From Tautonia plasticadhaerens (GTDB lineage: Bacteria > Planctomycetota > Planctomycetia > Isosphaerales > Isosphaeraceae), in NCBI RefSeq assembly GCF_007752535.1, contig NZ_CP036426.1, positions 3,472,001 through 3,536,000 on the forward strand: a stretch of 64,000 nt of DNA, in the 5' to 3' direction. Shown piece by piece: positions 1 through 8,486 of the stretch (within the stretch, counting starts at the first letter, position 1; each line of letters begins with the position of its first letter). A program made the position numbers and the translations under genes. Below the pieces are notes generated by a model. That model had not been told where the DNA came from and ran no database searches. It worked only from the letters and a program-made list of their open reading frames with translations.

Positions 1-542
1 AAGACCGCGCAGGCGGTGTCGCTGGTGCCCTCGGTGAGCGTGATGTTGTAATCTCCCGCGCCTGTGCGCGAGATCGAGGCGACGTTGTGGCTGCGCTGGA
101 TGACGGGCGGGTTGCTTGGCGTGAAATTGATCCACGCCTTCGCCACGCCGGGGTGGTATTTCATCCGTCCCGGGCTGGCGAGCTTTGTCGTGCTGCTGGC
201 CGCTTCCAGCTCGTTCTGGCTGGCGGCCTGGCCTAAGACGAACGCCGTGGTGGCCACCTGCGTGGTGTTGGTGTCCGCCGAAGCGGTCGGTGCGGTCGCG
301 TAGAACACATTGGCGCTGGTGTCGAACTCGCCCAGCGCGATGTCGTCCGATCCGTCATAGAGATACAGCGTCCAGCGGGAGGAGCTGGGGCTGTTGTCAT
401 CCAGCCAGAGCTGCCCGGCGGAGATGGTGGAAGGGCGGGTGGAGCCTTTGCTGGTGGTGGCGAGCGCCGCCAGTGCGCTGTTCAGGTCGGCGCGGAACGT
501 CGCGCCGTCTGCGTTGGCGAGAATCATATCATGTTGGGACAT
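1..542 (-). CDS. tail fibre-like protein, 3' end outside the window
   Basis: The minus-strand frame is open from an ATG at 542 to the window edge (about 180 residues, no stop). The ATG overlaps the stop of the tail tip gene in a TAATG junction, so the two are translationally coupled. The N-terminus (MSQHDMILANADG) and the motif TAPTASADTNTTQVATTAFV are typical of phage fibre or neck-appendage proteins that carry trimeric repeats. Being the last gene seen in the tail operon, after the J-like tip protein, fits a receptor-binding fibre. The C-terminal half, which would show the binding head, cannot be seen. Confidence 0.75.
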   Translation of the reverse strand, partial: MSQHDMILANADGATFRADLNSALAALATTSKGSTRPSTISAGQLWLDDNSPSSSRWTLYLYDGSDDIALGEFDTSANVFYATAPTASADTNTTQVATTAFVLGQAASQNELEAASSTTKLASPGRMKYHPGVAKAWINFTPSNPPVIQRSHNVASISRTGAGDYNITLTEGTSDTACAV

Positions 543-3500
543 TAAGTTACCTCGTCTGCGTGTACGGAAAGGGAAGTGACGGAAATGTTGTAGGTCGGGT
601 CGTCCACCGCCATCTCCAGCATGAACTGGAAGGCGCGGGTGAAAAACTCCCCGGAGTCGAGCCGCTGCCATGCACCCCAGGTGGGGGTACCGGCGGGGTT
701 GTCGTCGGTCTGGCGCACATAGATGCGGGCATCCCCCGCTGCGGCGTCGGTGCCGTCGAAGGAAGCCCAGTTGTCGATGGAGTCGGAGCGCGAGTCGATC
801 TGGTCGTAGATTTGCGTGATGGCTGCAACCACCTCGCCGGTCAGGCGAACCGCTTTCACGCTGCCCAAATCCATCGCACCGGAGAACAAATAGGTGCCGG
901 TGACGCTGGTGCCGCCGTAGGCGTCAAGGTCTGCCACCGCGTCGAAATCCGGGATGGAGTCGAACTCTCCCGCGCCGGTGAGCTTGAGTGCCCCGCTGTC
1001 CACGATGACGCCTGTTTTCGTGCCGGAGAAGGTCGGGTCTTCGGTCAGCGTGGTCAGATTGGCGAAGGTGAGCGCGGTGGCCTGGTCGGCGGTGACGCTG
1101 GCGTAAGCAGCGGACTCGATGCCGGAGGAATCCACCGCCTTGAGCAGGTAGACGCCCGGCTTGAGCGGCACCGCCCAGCAGGCGGCAGCACCGGGGGCGG
1201 GGTTGCCGATGGATATTGTCTGGTTCCACGTCGCGCCCGTGTCCGAGGAATGGCGGATGACGATTTTGCCGCCGATCCGCACGTCCACGTCGGGCGTTTG
1301 ATCCCAGTAGAGGTACGCCATGCCCCCGATGGTGGCGATGGTGAGGTTCTGCGGCTCCTGCGGCGCGTCCAGCAGGCCGGAAATCTGCCGCGAAGAGGTC
1401 GAGTAATCCGACGACACGCCGAGCTGGTTGAGCGCCTTGACGCGGAAATCGTACTCGCCCGGCTGGATGTCCTCGATGGTGGCGGTCACGCCCTTGGTGG
1501 CGGAGAGCTGCCGCCAGATCACTTCGGGTTTGAGCTTGTATTCCGGCTGGTATTCCCGCAGGAACCCGTCGGGCGAAGCGCCCCAATCCATGATGGCGCG
1601 CACTTTTACCCCGTCGCCGGTGCGGGTGATGTACTTCTCTTCAGTGATGGTGACGGCTCCGGGAGGCTGGACGGTGAAGACGGAAGGCAGCGTGGTGTCC
1701 GGTGCCGCGTCCACGATATGCGCCTCGGCGAAGTTCCAGCTGTAGGAGGCGGAGGATTCCTCCTGAAGCTCCAGCAGGATCGGCCCCGGCACGCCCATAC
1801 TCCATTTGAGGATGCGGAACGGCTTGGCAGTCCAGCCGAGCTGCGCGTTGGTCAGCGTCACCACGTCATAGACGGCGTGTTTCAAAGCGGAATGGTTGAC
1901 CGGGATCGTCACCCGGATGCCCTGCCTGCCCTTCTCCTGGATGATCTTGGCGATGCGCTGGGCGGCTTCCGCGTTGGTGGTAAAGGGAAGCTCGATGTCC
2001 CGGAAGATGCGCTCGCCCCCGTCCTGTGCCTCATAGGTGGCGTTGGTCATGGCCGGGAAATCGGTCGGCTGCCATTGCTTGTTCGGATCGACGTAAGTGC
2101 CTTTCACCGCGTTGAACAGCTCCTTGCGGGAGGGGCGGGCGTCCATCTGCACGTCACCGGCGAGCATGTCCAGCCCGATCTCGCCCGAGGGTGAGTCATA
2201 GGCGGCGGCGTGGATGCGGAACTGGCCTTGGACATAGGTCACCGCCCCGGCACCTGCGGTCAGGAGGGAGGAGAGGTTTTCCAGCGGGGCGGTCGCGGTA
2301 TCCACCACGCCGTTGCAGGTGTAGCGGGCTTGCGTGCCCCCGGCATAAAGGTTCACCGGCTCATCCGCGATGTTGGCGGCGGCGATGAAGTAGCTGTCGT
2401 TGATCTCGTCGGGCTGGCAGTTAAAGCCGTAATCGGCATAGAGGTAATCACGCACGCACAGCGCCCAGTTGTCGCTCCACGAAGTCACGCCGGTGCGCGG
2501 GTCGTAGAGCTTCTTCCCCTTTACCAGGAAGCTGACGTTCGGGATGCCGGTGGGGAATACATCGGCGTTGAACTCGAACCGAAGATAGGCGTAGGCGATG
2601 CCCTGCAAGCGGTGATCCGCCGTCCATTCCGGGGCTTCGGCCATGAGGTAGGTGTCAGCGGTCTGATTGGCGGCTCCGTTATGCTTGCTCACCCGCACAT
2701 AGCTCTGGGTCTGGGTGGAGGCGGTGGCGACGCTGATATTGCCGCCCGTGGCCGATGCGTCGGCGGCATAGGCCGCGTTGCTGACGCTGCACACGATGCT
2801 GGTAGGGCTGCTGACCGTGCTGACGACGAATCTCCCCGCGAAGCTGCGGTCGCTCAAGTCCTTGAGTTCAATCGACTGGCCGACGGAAAGCCCGTGCGCG
2901 GCACTGGTGGTGATGGACAGCGTGAGCGTGCTGTTGCGGGTGGTGTAGGTGCGCGTGGCCGAGGCGACGGCGATGATCCGCGTGTCGGTCTTCTCCACCT
3001 GCTTCGCATACGGGGAAGATGTCACCCAGTCCCCGCCCACCGTGACCGGCGCATCGTTCAGGTAAAGCGTGCCGATTTCCTCGACCTCATGCCCGGCCAG
3101 GGGCAAGACCATGTGGAGGAATTTGTTGTCGCCGGTCACGGTGGCACCGGTGGAATCCGGGCCGGAGCTGGTGGTGGTGATGAACACAATCGGGCCGGAA
3201 ACGCGCGCCTGCCCATAGATGATCTTATGGCTCTCGACGCTGGAGCGGATCATGGACACACGGCCTGCGGCGTCCGCCTGGAAGTTCTGGCCTTTGGGCT
3301 TTTTGGCTAGAGCCTTGCTACCGAGGAAATTAATGCCGGTGGCGACGACCGCCCCAGCGATGGAGCCGAGGAACGCCGTGGAGAGGCCAAGCCCGGCGAA
3401 TGCGCCACCAGCAAGGAGGAATGCCGGGGTAGCGGCAACACTCGCGGAAACGGCGGCTCCGGCCACGGCGGCGGTCAGGGTGACGGGGTCGGCAAAGGCC

Positions 3501-3550
3501 GGGGCGGTCAGTGCGGAGGTGACCAGTAGGGCGGCGAGAAGACGCTTCAT
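542..3550 (-). CDS. tail tip / host-specificity protein (J-like)
   Basis: This 1002-residue protein is the largest in the tail operon and lies directly after the DUF2163-type and peptidase-like tip genes, the place of lambda J or the GTA megatron protein. The central part (about 330-650) resembles the phage tail-tip hub fold, followed by fibronectin-like segments (about 700-850) and a C-terminal beta region. I start it at the ATG at 3550, which overlaps the previous stop as ATGA; an upstream in-frame start at 3592 lies inside the previous gene. From 3550 the N-terminus (MKRLLAALLVTSALTAPAFA) looks like a Sec signal peptide with an AFA-D cleavage site, which is odd for a virion protein. Confidence 0.85.
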   Translation of the reverse strand: MKRLLAALLVTSALTAPAFADPVTLTAAVAGAAVSASVAATPAFLLAGGAFAGLGLSTAFLGSIAGAVVATGINFLGSKALAKKPKGQNFQADAAGRVSMIRSSVESHKIIYGQARVSGPIVFITTTSSGPDSTGATVTGDNKFLHMVLPLAGHEVEEIGTLYLNDAPVTVGGDWVTSSPYAKQVEKTDTRIIAVASATRTYTTRNSTLTLSITTSAAHGLSVGQSIELKDLSDRSFAGRFVVSTVSSPTSIVCSVSNAAYAADASATGGNISVATASTQTQSYVRVSKHNGAANQTADTYLMAEAPEWTADHRLQGIAYAYLRFEFNADVFPTGIPNVSFLVKGKKLYDPRTGVTSWSDNWALCVRDYLYADYGFNCQPDEINDSYFIAAANIADEPVNLYAGGTQARYTCNGVVDTATAPLENLSSLLTAGAGAVTYVQGQFRIHAAAYDSPSGEIGLDMLAGDVQMDARPSRKELFNAVKGTYVDPNKQWQPTDFPAMTNATYEAQDGGERIFRDIELPFTTNAEAAQRIAKIIQEKGRQGIRVTIPVNHSALKHAVYDVVTLTNAQLGWTAKPFRILKWSMGVPGPILLELQEESSASYSWNFAEAHIVDAAPDTTLPSVFTVQPPGAVTITEEKYITRTGDGVKVRAIMDWGASPDGFLREYQPEYKLKPEVIWRQLSATKGVTATIEDIQPGEYDFRVKALNQLGVSSDYSTSSRQISGLLDAPQEPQNLTIATIGGMAYLYWDQTPDVDVRIGGKIVIRHSSDTGATWNQTISIGNPAPGAAACWAVPLKPGVYLLKAVDSSGIESAAYASVTADQATALTFANLTTLTEDPTFSGTKTGVIVDSGALKLTGAGEFDSIPDFDAVADLDAYGGTSVTGTYLFSGAMDLGSVKAVRLTGEVVAAITQIYDQIDSRSDSIDNWASFDGTDAAAGDARIYVRQTDDNPAGTPTWGAWQRLDSGEFFTRAFQFMLEMAVDDPTYNISVTSLSVHADEVT

Positions 3551-3948
3551 ACGCCCCACGCCTTGAGGCAGGCGAGCGTTTCCTCGACGCACAAGCCCTG
3601 AGGCGTGACGAAATGCGAGAACAGACCGTTGCAGATGCCGAGCGCGCCTTGCGGGTGCAGCACCAGGTCGCCGCGCATGGCGACCGTCACGGGCTTTTCT
3701 TCCAGATGATGGTCGGCGATGTCTTCGACGGTTTCAAATCCCCGGTCGATCATGGCGCGGCGTGCGCCGAACTCGGTGGCGTAATCGCCCTTCCAGCGGC
3801 TGACGTGATCCGACCCGGTGGCGAGCAGCACCCAGGTGGCGGCATAGAGCGCGCAGTCGTGGCTGCCCCACGCAAACGGCTTGCTGGCGGAGGCGTGCAG
3901 GTACTCGCCCAGCAGCGATTCCCAGCCCGGCTTGCGGTTACCCTGCAT
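3547..3948 (-). CDS. tail-tip peptidase-like protein (DUF6950-like)
   Basis: A protein of 133 residues that starts at the ATG at 3948, 11 bases inside the previous gene; the ORF extends further upstream but that part overlaps coding sequence. The segment FAWGSHDCALYAATWV is the signature of the DUF6950 family, a small relative of NlpC/P60-type papain-like cysteine peptidases, with the Cys of HDCAL as the expected nucleophile. In GTA and many siphophages a gene of this kind sits between the DUF2163 protein and the tip protein and helps to cross the cell wall. Enzyme activity is inferred, not shown. Confidence 0.75.
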   Translation of the reverse strand: MQGNRKPGWESLLGEYLHASASKPFAWGSHDCALYAATWVLLATGSDHVSRWKGDYATEFGARRAMIDRGFETVEDIADHHLEEKPVTVAMRGDLVLHPQGALGICNGLFSHFVTPQGLCVEETLACLKAWGV

Positions 3949-4507
3949 AGCGCTGCCCCCACACGATTTGTTTTTCAGTAGCTTGCTCGACGAACTCACA
4001 ACCACGGTCACCGGGGTATCGGGACTGCTGGTCGGCGTGGTTATAGCGGCGTGTCAACGGCCGATCCCACGCGGCGAAGCGGCTCTCCACGGTCACGGTC
4101 ACGGCGCAGGTTTCTCCCTGCGCGACGGACGCGGTGTCCATCCTGCCGCGGTAGATGATGATGGGGTCGGCGGTGAGTAGCCGGGTGGTCTGGTTCAGGT
4201 AGCCGAGATAGAGGGTTGCCGTGCGCCCCTGGTAATACTCATTGAGGATGATGCTGATGATGTCGTTCGGCAGCCCGCGCAGCGTGAGCTTGAGCGTGGA
4301 GCGGGTCAGCTCCGCGTCTTCCTCCACGGTGTCGATGCCGCCGATTGCCCCGGCTCCGGTGTAGGATTCGCCGTCAAAGTTGATGGTGCCGAGCGAGGTA
4401 TGCAGGCGGATGTCGCCGCTGTCGAATTCGAGCTTGACGAACCACACTGGCAGGATGACATCGGCTTCGGATGCGGTCTGCGTGGCGGCGTCGATCTGGC
4501 GGGTCAT
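3938..4507 (-). CDS. tail tip protein, DUF2163-like
   Basis: The 189-residue product begins with a short polar segment, continues in a beta-rich body (VKLEFDSGDIRLHTSLG, YTGAGAIGGID), and ends with RYPGDRGCEF followed by a segment like the C-terminus of DUF2163/BR0599 phage proteins. The family is the GTA gp13 type, a baseplate/tip component. It lies between the 202-residue tail protein and the peptidase-like gene, as in GTA-type tail clusters. Confidence 0.72.
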   Translation of the reverse strand: MTRQIDAATQTASEADVILPVWFVKLEFDSGDIRLHTSLGTINFDGESYTGAGAIGGIDTVEEDAELTRSTLKLTLRGLPNDIISIILNEYYQGRTATLYLGYLNQTTRLLTADPIIIYRGRMDTASVAQGETCAVTVTVESRFAAWDRPLTRRYNHADQQSRYPGDRGCEFVEQATEKQIVWGQRYAG

Positions 4508-4519
4508 GCGATAATATGC

Positions 4520-4547
4520 TTGCTGTTTATAGGGTTAGTGCTATGGT
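4520..4547 (+). promoter_or_regulatory. sigma70-type promoter, extended -10
   Basis: TTGCTG (4520-4525), a 16-nt spacer and TATGGT (4542-4547) preceded by TGC, which gives an extended -10 element. It points away from the surrounding late operon, toward the small membrane gene at 4683. The leader would be about 130 nt. The same TGC-TATGG core recurs at 5511 and 58130. Confidence 0.6.
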
Positions 4548-4682
4548 CGGCAGGTGGCTGCGGCGGCATTGACGGAAACGTTAGCTGTGTGTTGCCAGAT
4601 GGGCTAGAGCAACGGGGACATCTGTAGCCATTCAATCTCCGGCTCCAAATCCGACGCAGCCACACAACCGCAGGGAGGCGAT

Positions 4683-4874
4683 ATGGCCAAGGGATACACC
4701 GACACGCTCCAGTTCGCCTTCAAGCTGCTTCGAGTGCGCTGGTTGAGGTTTGTTCGCACCGTGCTCATGGAAACCGGACTCTATCGGCTCAGATCAATCG
4801 GTCAGATTCCCGCGTTAATCGGGTTGATCGCCATTATGCTGCTCCTCATCCTGCATGAGATGAGGATTCTTTAG
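4683..4874 (+). CDS. small membrane protein, moron-like
   Basis: A 63-residue protein with an excellent ribosome-binding site (AGGGAGG five bases before ATG). The C-terminal half holds one hydrophobic segment (IPALIGLIAIMLLLILHEM); the N-terminal half is basic and aromatic. It runs opposite to all neighbouring tail genes, has its own promoter at 4520, and ends four bases inside the 3' end of the next minus-strand gene. Such inserted opposite-strand units are typical of morons expressed from the prophage. Function unknown. Confidence 0.65.
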   Translation: MAKGYTDTLQFAFKLLRVRWLRFVRTVLMETGLYRLRSIGQIPALIGLIAIMLLLILHEMRIL

Positions 4875-5479
4875 AACACCTCCATCGCGCTAAACGTCTT
4901 TTCCTCGTACACGCCCATCACATCCGCATCCCACATCCCCTGCCGGTCATCCACGAGGATCATCGTGCAAGTGGGGTTGGTGAAGTTCACCGCGCTGTTG
5001 TCGGTTGGGCTCCCCCGCCATGCTGGCATGAAGTTGAGGGTTGCCTGCCCCGAGCCGTTGGTGTTCACGTCGGCGGTGAGCTGCTTGAGTTCGCCGTTGG
5101 CCGAAAAATAATCCCCCGCCCTCGCCCATCCGGTGACATTGGCCGTGCAGCCGTCAATGGCGAGCGTGGTGCCGCTCTGGAAGCTGCCGTTGACCAGGGG
5201 AGTCCCGCCCTGCAATCCCTTGGAGCCTTTGCGGTCGGGGTCGTAGGCGTAGAAGGATTCGCCCATGCCCTGGCATTTGAGGAAGAAGGCGATCCAGTTG
5301 CGTGCAAGCTGGTCGTCCTTCCGCATCCGGCGGATGGTGGCGGTCATGATCCAGCGTGAGCCGGCCAGTATCGCGCGCTGGGTGTTGCGCGTGAGCGGGC
5401 TTGTGTACGTTTGCGTATTGGTTTCCAGCCCGAAGTTGCACCGGACGAGGCCAAGCTTGGGGGGTAGGCTGATCGGCAT
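4871..5479 (-). CDS. tail protein, likely distal tail or tip component
   Basis: This 202-residue protein starts MPISLPPKLGLVRCNFGLE. It carries the conserved segment SRWIMTATIRRMRKDD and a following FFLKCQGMGESFYAYDPDRK block that recur in tail proteins of alphaproteobacterial siphophages. It follows the tape measure gene, the place of the distal tail protein (Dit or DUF2460 type), so a structural role at the tail end is likely by position. I do not recognise an exact family. Confidence 0.65.
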   Translation of the reverse strand: MPISLPPKLGLVRCNFGLETNTQTYTSPLTRNTQRAILAGSRWIMTATIRRMRKDDQLARNWIAFFLKCQGMGESFYAYDPDRKGSKGLQGGTPLVNGSFQSGTTLAIDGCTANVTGWARAGDYFSANGELKQLTADVNTNGSGQATLNFMPAWRGSPTDNSAVNFTNPTCTMILVDDRQGMWDADVMGVYEEKTFSAMEVF

Positions 5480-5487
5480 AATATCCG

Positions 5488-5516
5488 TTGACGTTAATAA
5501 TTGTTAATGCTATGGC
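5488..5516 (+). promoter_or_regulatory. sigma70-type promoter, extended -10
   Basis: TTGACG (5488-5493), a 17-nt AT-rich spacer and TATGGC (5511-5516) preceded by TGC. It drives the plus-strand small gene at 5543, whose start is only about 20 nt after the expected start of transcription. It shares the string TGCTATGG with the promoter at 4520. Confidence 0.65.
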
Positions 5517-5542
5517 TGCTCCCGTTAACCAATGGGGGCACT

Positions 5543-5809
5543 ATGGCGAAATCGATCTGCAAACAATGCGGCTCCACCTTGATGCGGTGGGCCGCCAATT
5601 CCTTCAACGGCTGGGTCTTCGTCTGGTGGATCGCCGCCTTCGTGGCGCTCACCCTCCAGTTGGAGGCGCTGCTGTACTGCTGTCTGTTCGCCGCCACGCT
5701 CAAGACGCTGCACGGCCTGCTGAACTGGGAGCGCCAGTGCAAGACATGCGGGTCGGACGATGTGATCCCGGCGGATTCGCCCGTGGGCAGGCGGCTGCTG
5801 GCCGATTAG
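5543..5809 (+). CDS. small membrane protein with zinc ribbon, moron-like
   Basis: An 88-residue protein; I use the ATG at 5543 (GGGGG five bases upstream) rather than the one at 5501, which lies upstream of the -10 box. CKQCG near the N-terminus and CKTCGSDD near residue 74 form a split zinc ribbon around a hydrophobic, tryptophan-rich core (WVFVWWIAAFVALTLQ) that should cross the membrane once or twice. It begins MAKSICKQCG, recalling the MAK start of the other plus-strand insert. Opposite orientation and an own promoter suggest a lysogeny-expressed accessory gene; function unknown. Confidence 0.65.
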   Translation: MAKSICKQCGSTLMRWAANSFNGWVFVWWIAAFVALTLQLEALLYCCLFAATLKTLHGLLNWERQCKTCGSDDVIPADSPVGRRLLAD

Positions 5810-7524
5810 CCGCGTATCTGGCGGGTAAACGCGCCGCCCTTCTGCACCTCGGTGGCGACCGCCTGCTTGGTGGCGGAGATGATGCCGGGGAGCATGCCCG
5901 CCACTTCCGAGCGGGTGACGCCGGAGCCGAAGCTGTTGTTCTGGACGATGGTGATTCCGCCGCCACCCATCTGGTGGTTGGGTATGATCTGCCCGCTGAC
6001 GGAAGGCGTGAAGATTTCCGGGCCGCGCTCGCCCACGAGGTAGGACTTGCCGCCTCCGACCGGGCCGCCGTCTGCCCTGGCTCCGCTTAAGAACCCGCCG
6101 ATGCTCTTGAAAATGTCCGTGCCTTCGATGGCACCCATGATGCCGTCGCTCAGCGGGCCGGTGACGCTTTTCTTAAGAATCTGGGCGGCGATCTCGTCGA
6201 AGAACCGCTTCGCCGCATCGCCTGCGGAGTCGAAGTGCAGGATGATGTCGGTCAGGCCGTCCGTCAGCTCCTTCCGCCATTCGCGGGCGGTTTCGGCGGC
6301 TTCTTCCTGTGCTTTGGTAATTTGTTTGGTCGCTTCTTCGGCCTCGTAGGTGACGCCCGCCTGCTCGCGTATCTTGTCGATAAGCTCCTGCGACGTGCCG
6401 AGCGTCTTATCCTTGATCGCCTGTGCCGTGGCTTCCATCTCGGCGCGGCGTTCGGCCAACGCCCTGCCGGAAAGCTGCGCCAGTTCGGCCTCCTGCTCGT
6501 ATTTCAGGAGCAGGTTGCTGAGTGCATCCCCGGCTTCGTCGTAATCCTCGGCTTCTTTTTTCTTCTTCGTCTTCCCGCTCTTCCCGAAGCTGCCACCACC
6601 GCCTTTCGGCCTGTTGCCGGTAACGTCAATAGAGGGAACGGTCGGCGCGTCGTTCTGCGCCATGAGTTCATCGAGCAGCGCCTGCTTCACGGCGGGGTCG
6701 TCGGTGAACTGCATCGCAATCCCGCCGACGATGGCGTTGAAGCCCTGCTTGAATTTCGGGATGTTTTCGTTGGCGGTTAGCGTGAGGTTCTTGATCTCGT
6801 CGGCCACGCCCTTAATCAGCGCGGTCAGCCCGGCATCGCCGATGGTCTTGGCGAGCTGGTCGAAGCTGTCGCCCATGTTGGAGAGCGCCACGGAAAGCGT
6901 GCTTTCCTGCTCCTTGATCGCCCCGGCGAACTGCACGTCGCCGATGGAGCGGATGTAGCCTTCGATACCCGCCGCATTCTTCCTCACCTTGGTTTCCATG
7001 CCCTGGAAGGTGAAGATCACGCTGTCACCCGCGTCCTTGGTGCGGATGCCGAACTCTTTCAGGCGCTCGAACTCTCCCGTGGCGGCGTCGGCCACGGCTT
7101 CGACCACCTGGTTGAGCGACTTGCCCATCGCCGAGGCGGTGTTTCCGTAGGACAGCAATGCCTTCTCCGACGGGTCAAGCCCCAGCGATTTCAGCTTGAT
7201 GAAGGCATTGGCCACCTCTTCCACGGCAAACGGCGTGGTCGCGGCGAATTTCTGGATCATCCCGAAAGCAGCGGCGGCATTCTCCGCCGATCCGGTGACG
7301 GTGCGCAAGGAGGCTTCGATTTTCTCGAACTTGGTGATGCCGTCGATCAGCTTGCCCCCGGCCAGCAGGCTGGAGATGGCGGCGAGCTGCACGCGGAACT
7401 GCCCCATCGACGCGCCCATCTTCTTGCCCGCGTTTTCGGTGACGGTGGTCGCCTTCTTCATCTCGCGGTCGAGCTGGGAGGCATCCGCCTTGATTTTCAC
7501 CGTGAGTTCGCTAAGTGTTGCCAT
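5806..7524 (-). CDS. tail tape measure protein
   Basis: A 572-residue protein with the tape-measure N-terminal domain: a coiled-coil start (LTVKIKADASQLDREMKKA) and then the motif FEKIEASLRTVTGSAENA with helical repeats to about residue 250. The C-terminus ends with a Gly-rich block (GGPVGGGKSYLVGERGPE) usual in this family. It directly follows the G/GT genes. Tape length sets tail length; at about 1.5 angstrom per residue the tail would be roughly 85 nm. Start overlaps the end of the GT extension by 14 bases. Confidence 0.93.
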   Translation of the reverse strand: MATLSELTVKIKADASQLDREMKKATTVTENAGKKMGASMGQFRVQLAAISSLLAGGKLIDGITKFEKIEASLRTVTGSAENAAAAFGMIQKFAATTPFAVEEVANAFIKLKSLGLDPSEKALLSYGNTASAMGKSLNQVVEAVADAATGEFERLKEFGIRTKDAGDSVIFTFQGMETKVRKNAAGIEGYIRSIGDVQFAGAIKEQESTLSVALSNMGDSFDQLAKTIGDAGLTALIKGVADEIKNLTLTANENIPKFKQGFNAIVGGIAMQFTDDPAVKQALLDELMAQNDAPTVPSIDVTGNRPKGGGGSFGKSGKTKKKKEAEDYDEAGDALSNLLLKYEQEAELAQLSGRALAERRAEMEATAQAIKDKTLGTSQELIDKIREQAGVTYEAEEATKQITKAQEEAAETAREWRKELTDGLTDIILHFDSAGDAAKRFFDEIAAQILKKSVTGPLSDGIMGAIEGTDIFKSIGGFLSGARADGGPVGGGKSYLVGERGPEIFTPSVSGQIIPNHQMGGGGITIVQNNSFGSGVTRSEVAGMLPGIISATKQAVATEVQKGGAFTRQIRG

Positions 7525-7768
7525 CCCGTATCCGTTCCTTTGCGATTTCTTCGTCCATCCATGCCTTCAGCTCGCTTACCTTTTCCGAAGACAGGGCGGT
7601 TTTCTTCTCCGGCTGCTTCAGCCCGTGCTTCAGCGCATAGCCCTCATAGGCTTGTTCCACCTCCCACACGGTCGCTTGCCAGAATGCCTGCGGCGTCCAT
7701 CCCAGCGCTCCTAGGCAGAATCGCTGGTAGTCTCGCCAGGGGAAGCCGTCTCCAGCTTCCCGGTCAGC
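7511..7768 (-). CDS. GT extension, second tail assembly chaperone made by -1 frameshift
   Basis: This frame has no ATG but codes for a clear tail-assembly-chaperone domain of the small GTA/TIGR02216 type (WRDYQRFCLGALGWTPQAFW). It is in the -1 frame relative to the upstream G-like gene, and both frames are open across GGGAAAG at 7774-7768. Slippage there would give 118 residues of the first gene plus 85 from this frame, 203 in all, ending at TAG 7513-7511 inside the tape measure start. This mirrors lambda gpG and gpGT, chaperones that bind the tape measure before tail tube assembly. Confidence 0.85.
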   Translation of the reverse strand, partial: ADREAGDGFPWRDYQRFCLGALGWTPQAFWQATVWEVEQAYEGYALKHGLKQPEKKTALSSEKVSELKAWMDEEIAKERIRDGNT

Positions 7769-8121
7769 TTTCCCATCGCTTCGGCCACTCCCTCCCGGTC
7801 TTTCGGCGGGGAAAGCAGGATGCGAAGGAACGCGAACAGGTGGATTTTCAGCATGCCGTGCTCTTCCGAGTCGATCCCGAGGCCGAGGATGGCGTCACCC
7901 ATGTCCTTCACGGTCGCCTTGTGCCCGCTGCTGGTGAGCATGGCCGCGAGCAGCTTTGCCGTGTCGGTGACGCCCATGTCCATCACCCGCTTGGCGATGC
8001 GGATGATGCCCTCGCCCAGCGCGTGCTCGCAGGCTTCGATCAGCTCGAACGTGCCCAGCAGTTCGTAGTTCTTCCCCGCCAGCTCTAGGCTGTAGCGGGG
8101 GCGGGCTGCGTCGTAGCTCAC
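7711..8121 (-). CDS. tail assembly chaperone (G-like; GTA gp10-like)
   Basis: The 136-residue protein begins MSYDAARPRYSLELAGKNYE and resembles the GTA-family protein encoded just before the small tail chaperone: a beta start (LELAGKNYELLGTFELI) and a helical body. It lies between the tail tube gene region and the tape measure, the standard place for the G gene. The last 18 codons follow the slippery site and would be replaced in the frameshifted product. It overlaps the upstream stop by ATGA. Confidence 0.8.
   Translation of the reverse strand: MSYDAARPRYSLELAGKNYELLGTFELIEACEHALGEGIIRIAKRVMDMGVTDTAKLLAAMLTSSGHKATVKDMGDAILGLGIDSEEHGMLKIHLFAFLRILLSPPKDREGVAEAMGKLTGKLETASPGETTSDSA
7768..7774 (-). 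promoter_or_regulatory. programmed -1 ribosomal frameshift site
   Basis: The heptamer reads G GGA AAG in the frame of the G-like gene and GGG AAA after a one-base slip, the same heptamer used by lambda G/T. It lies 18 codons before the stop of the first frame, with the -1 frame open on both sides. Confidence 0.85.
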
Positions 8122-8477
8122 CGGTAGTTCGTCAGCTTGACGGCAGCCACGGTCATGCCCGTTGCATCGCTGAGCGTGTAGTTGACATTGCCGTCCACGT
8201 CGTTGAACCGATCCACGGGGAATGGGCCAGCGGCATACCTACCGCCATTCGTGCCGGAACCCGGCAGGGTGATGACCGTATCCGGGGTGGCAATCGTGCC
8301 GAAGCCGGGCTTGGTCGCGTCATTCGCGGCGAAGGTCAGCGTGCGGCTGGAGGCGTTGCTGTTCAGGAAGATCAGCATCGTGCGCCCGTCGTTGGCGAAC
8401 TTGTCAGCCGTCGAAGCGGAGCCGAGGGTATAGGCCAGTCCGCCAAAAACAGAAGTTTGAACAGAGAGTGTTGCCAT
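8118..8477 (-). CDS. virion-associated beta-rich protein, unknown
   Basis: A protein of 119 residues rich in Thr, Ser, Gly and Asn with a beta-sandwich look (TMLIFLNSNASSRTLTFAAN). It sits between the tail tube gene and the chaperone genes, with ATGA overlap to the latter. Position suggests a tail decoration or tube-associated protein. No family recognised. Confidence 0.6.
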   Translation of the reverse strand: MATLSVQTSVFGGLAYTLGSASTADKFANDGRTMLIFLNSNASSRTLTFAANDATKPGFGTIATPDTVITLPGSGTNGGRYAAGPFPVDRFNDVDGNVNYTLSDATGMTVAAVKLTNYR

Positions 8478-8486
8478 GGGTTACCT

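Noticed and set aside
185-2194. 669-codon plus-strand ORF
   Set aside because: Antisense to the tail tip gene; low-complexity Arg/Gly/Val product and no ribosome-binding site. Typical shadow in GC-rich DNA.
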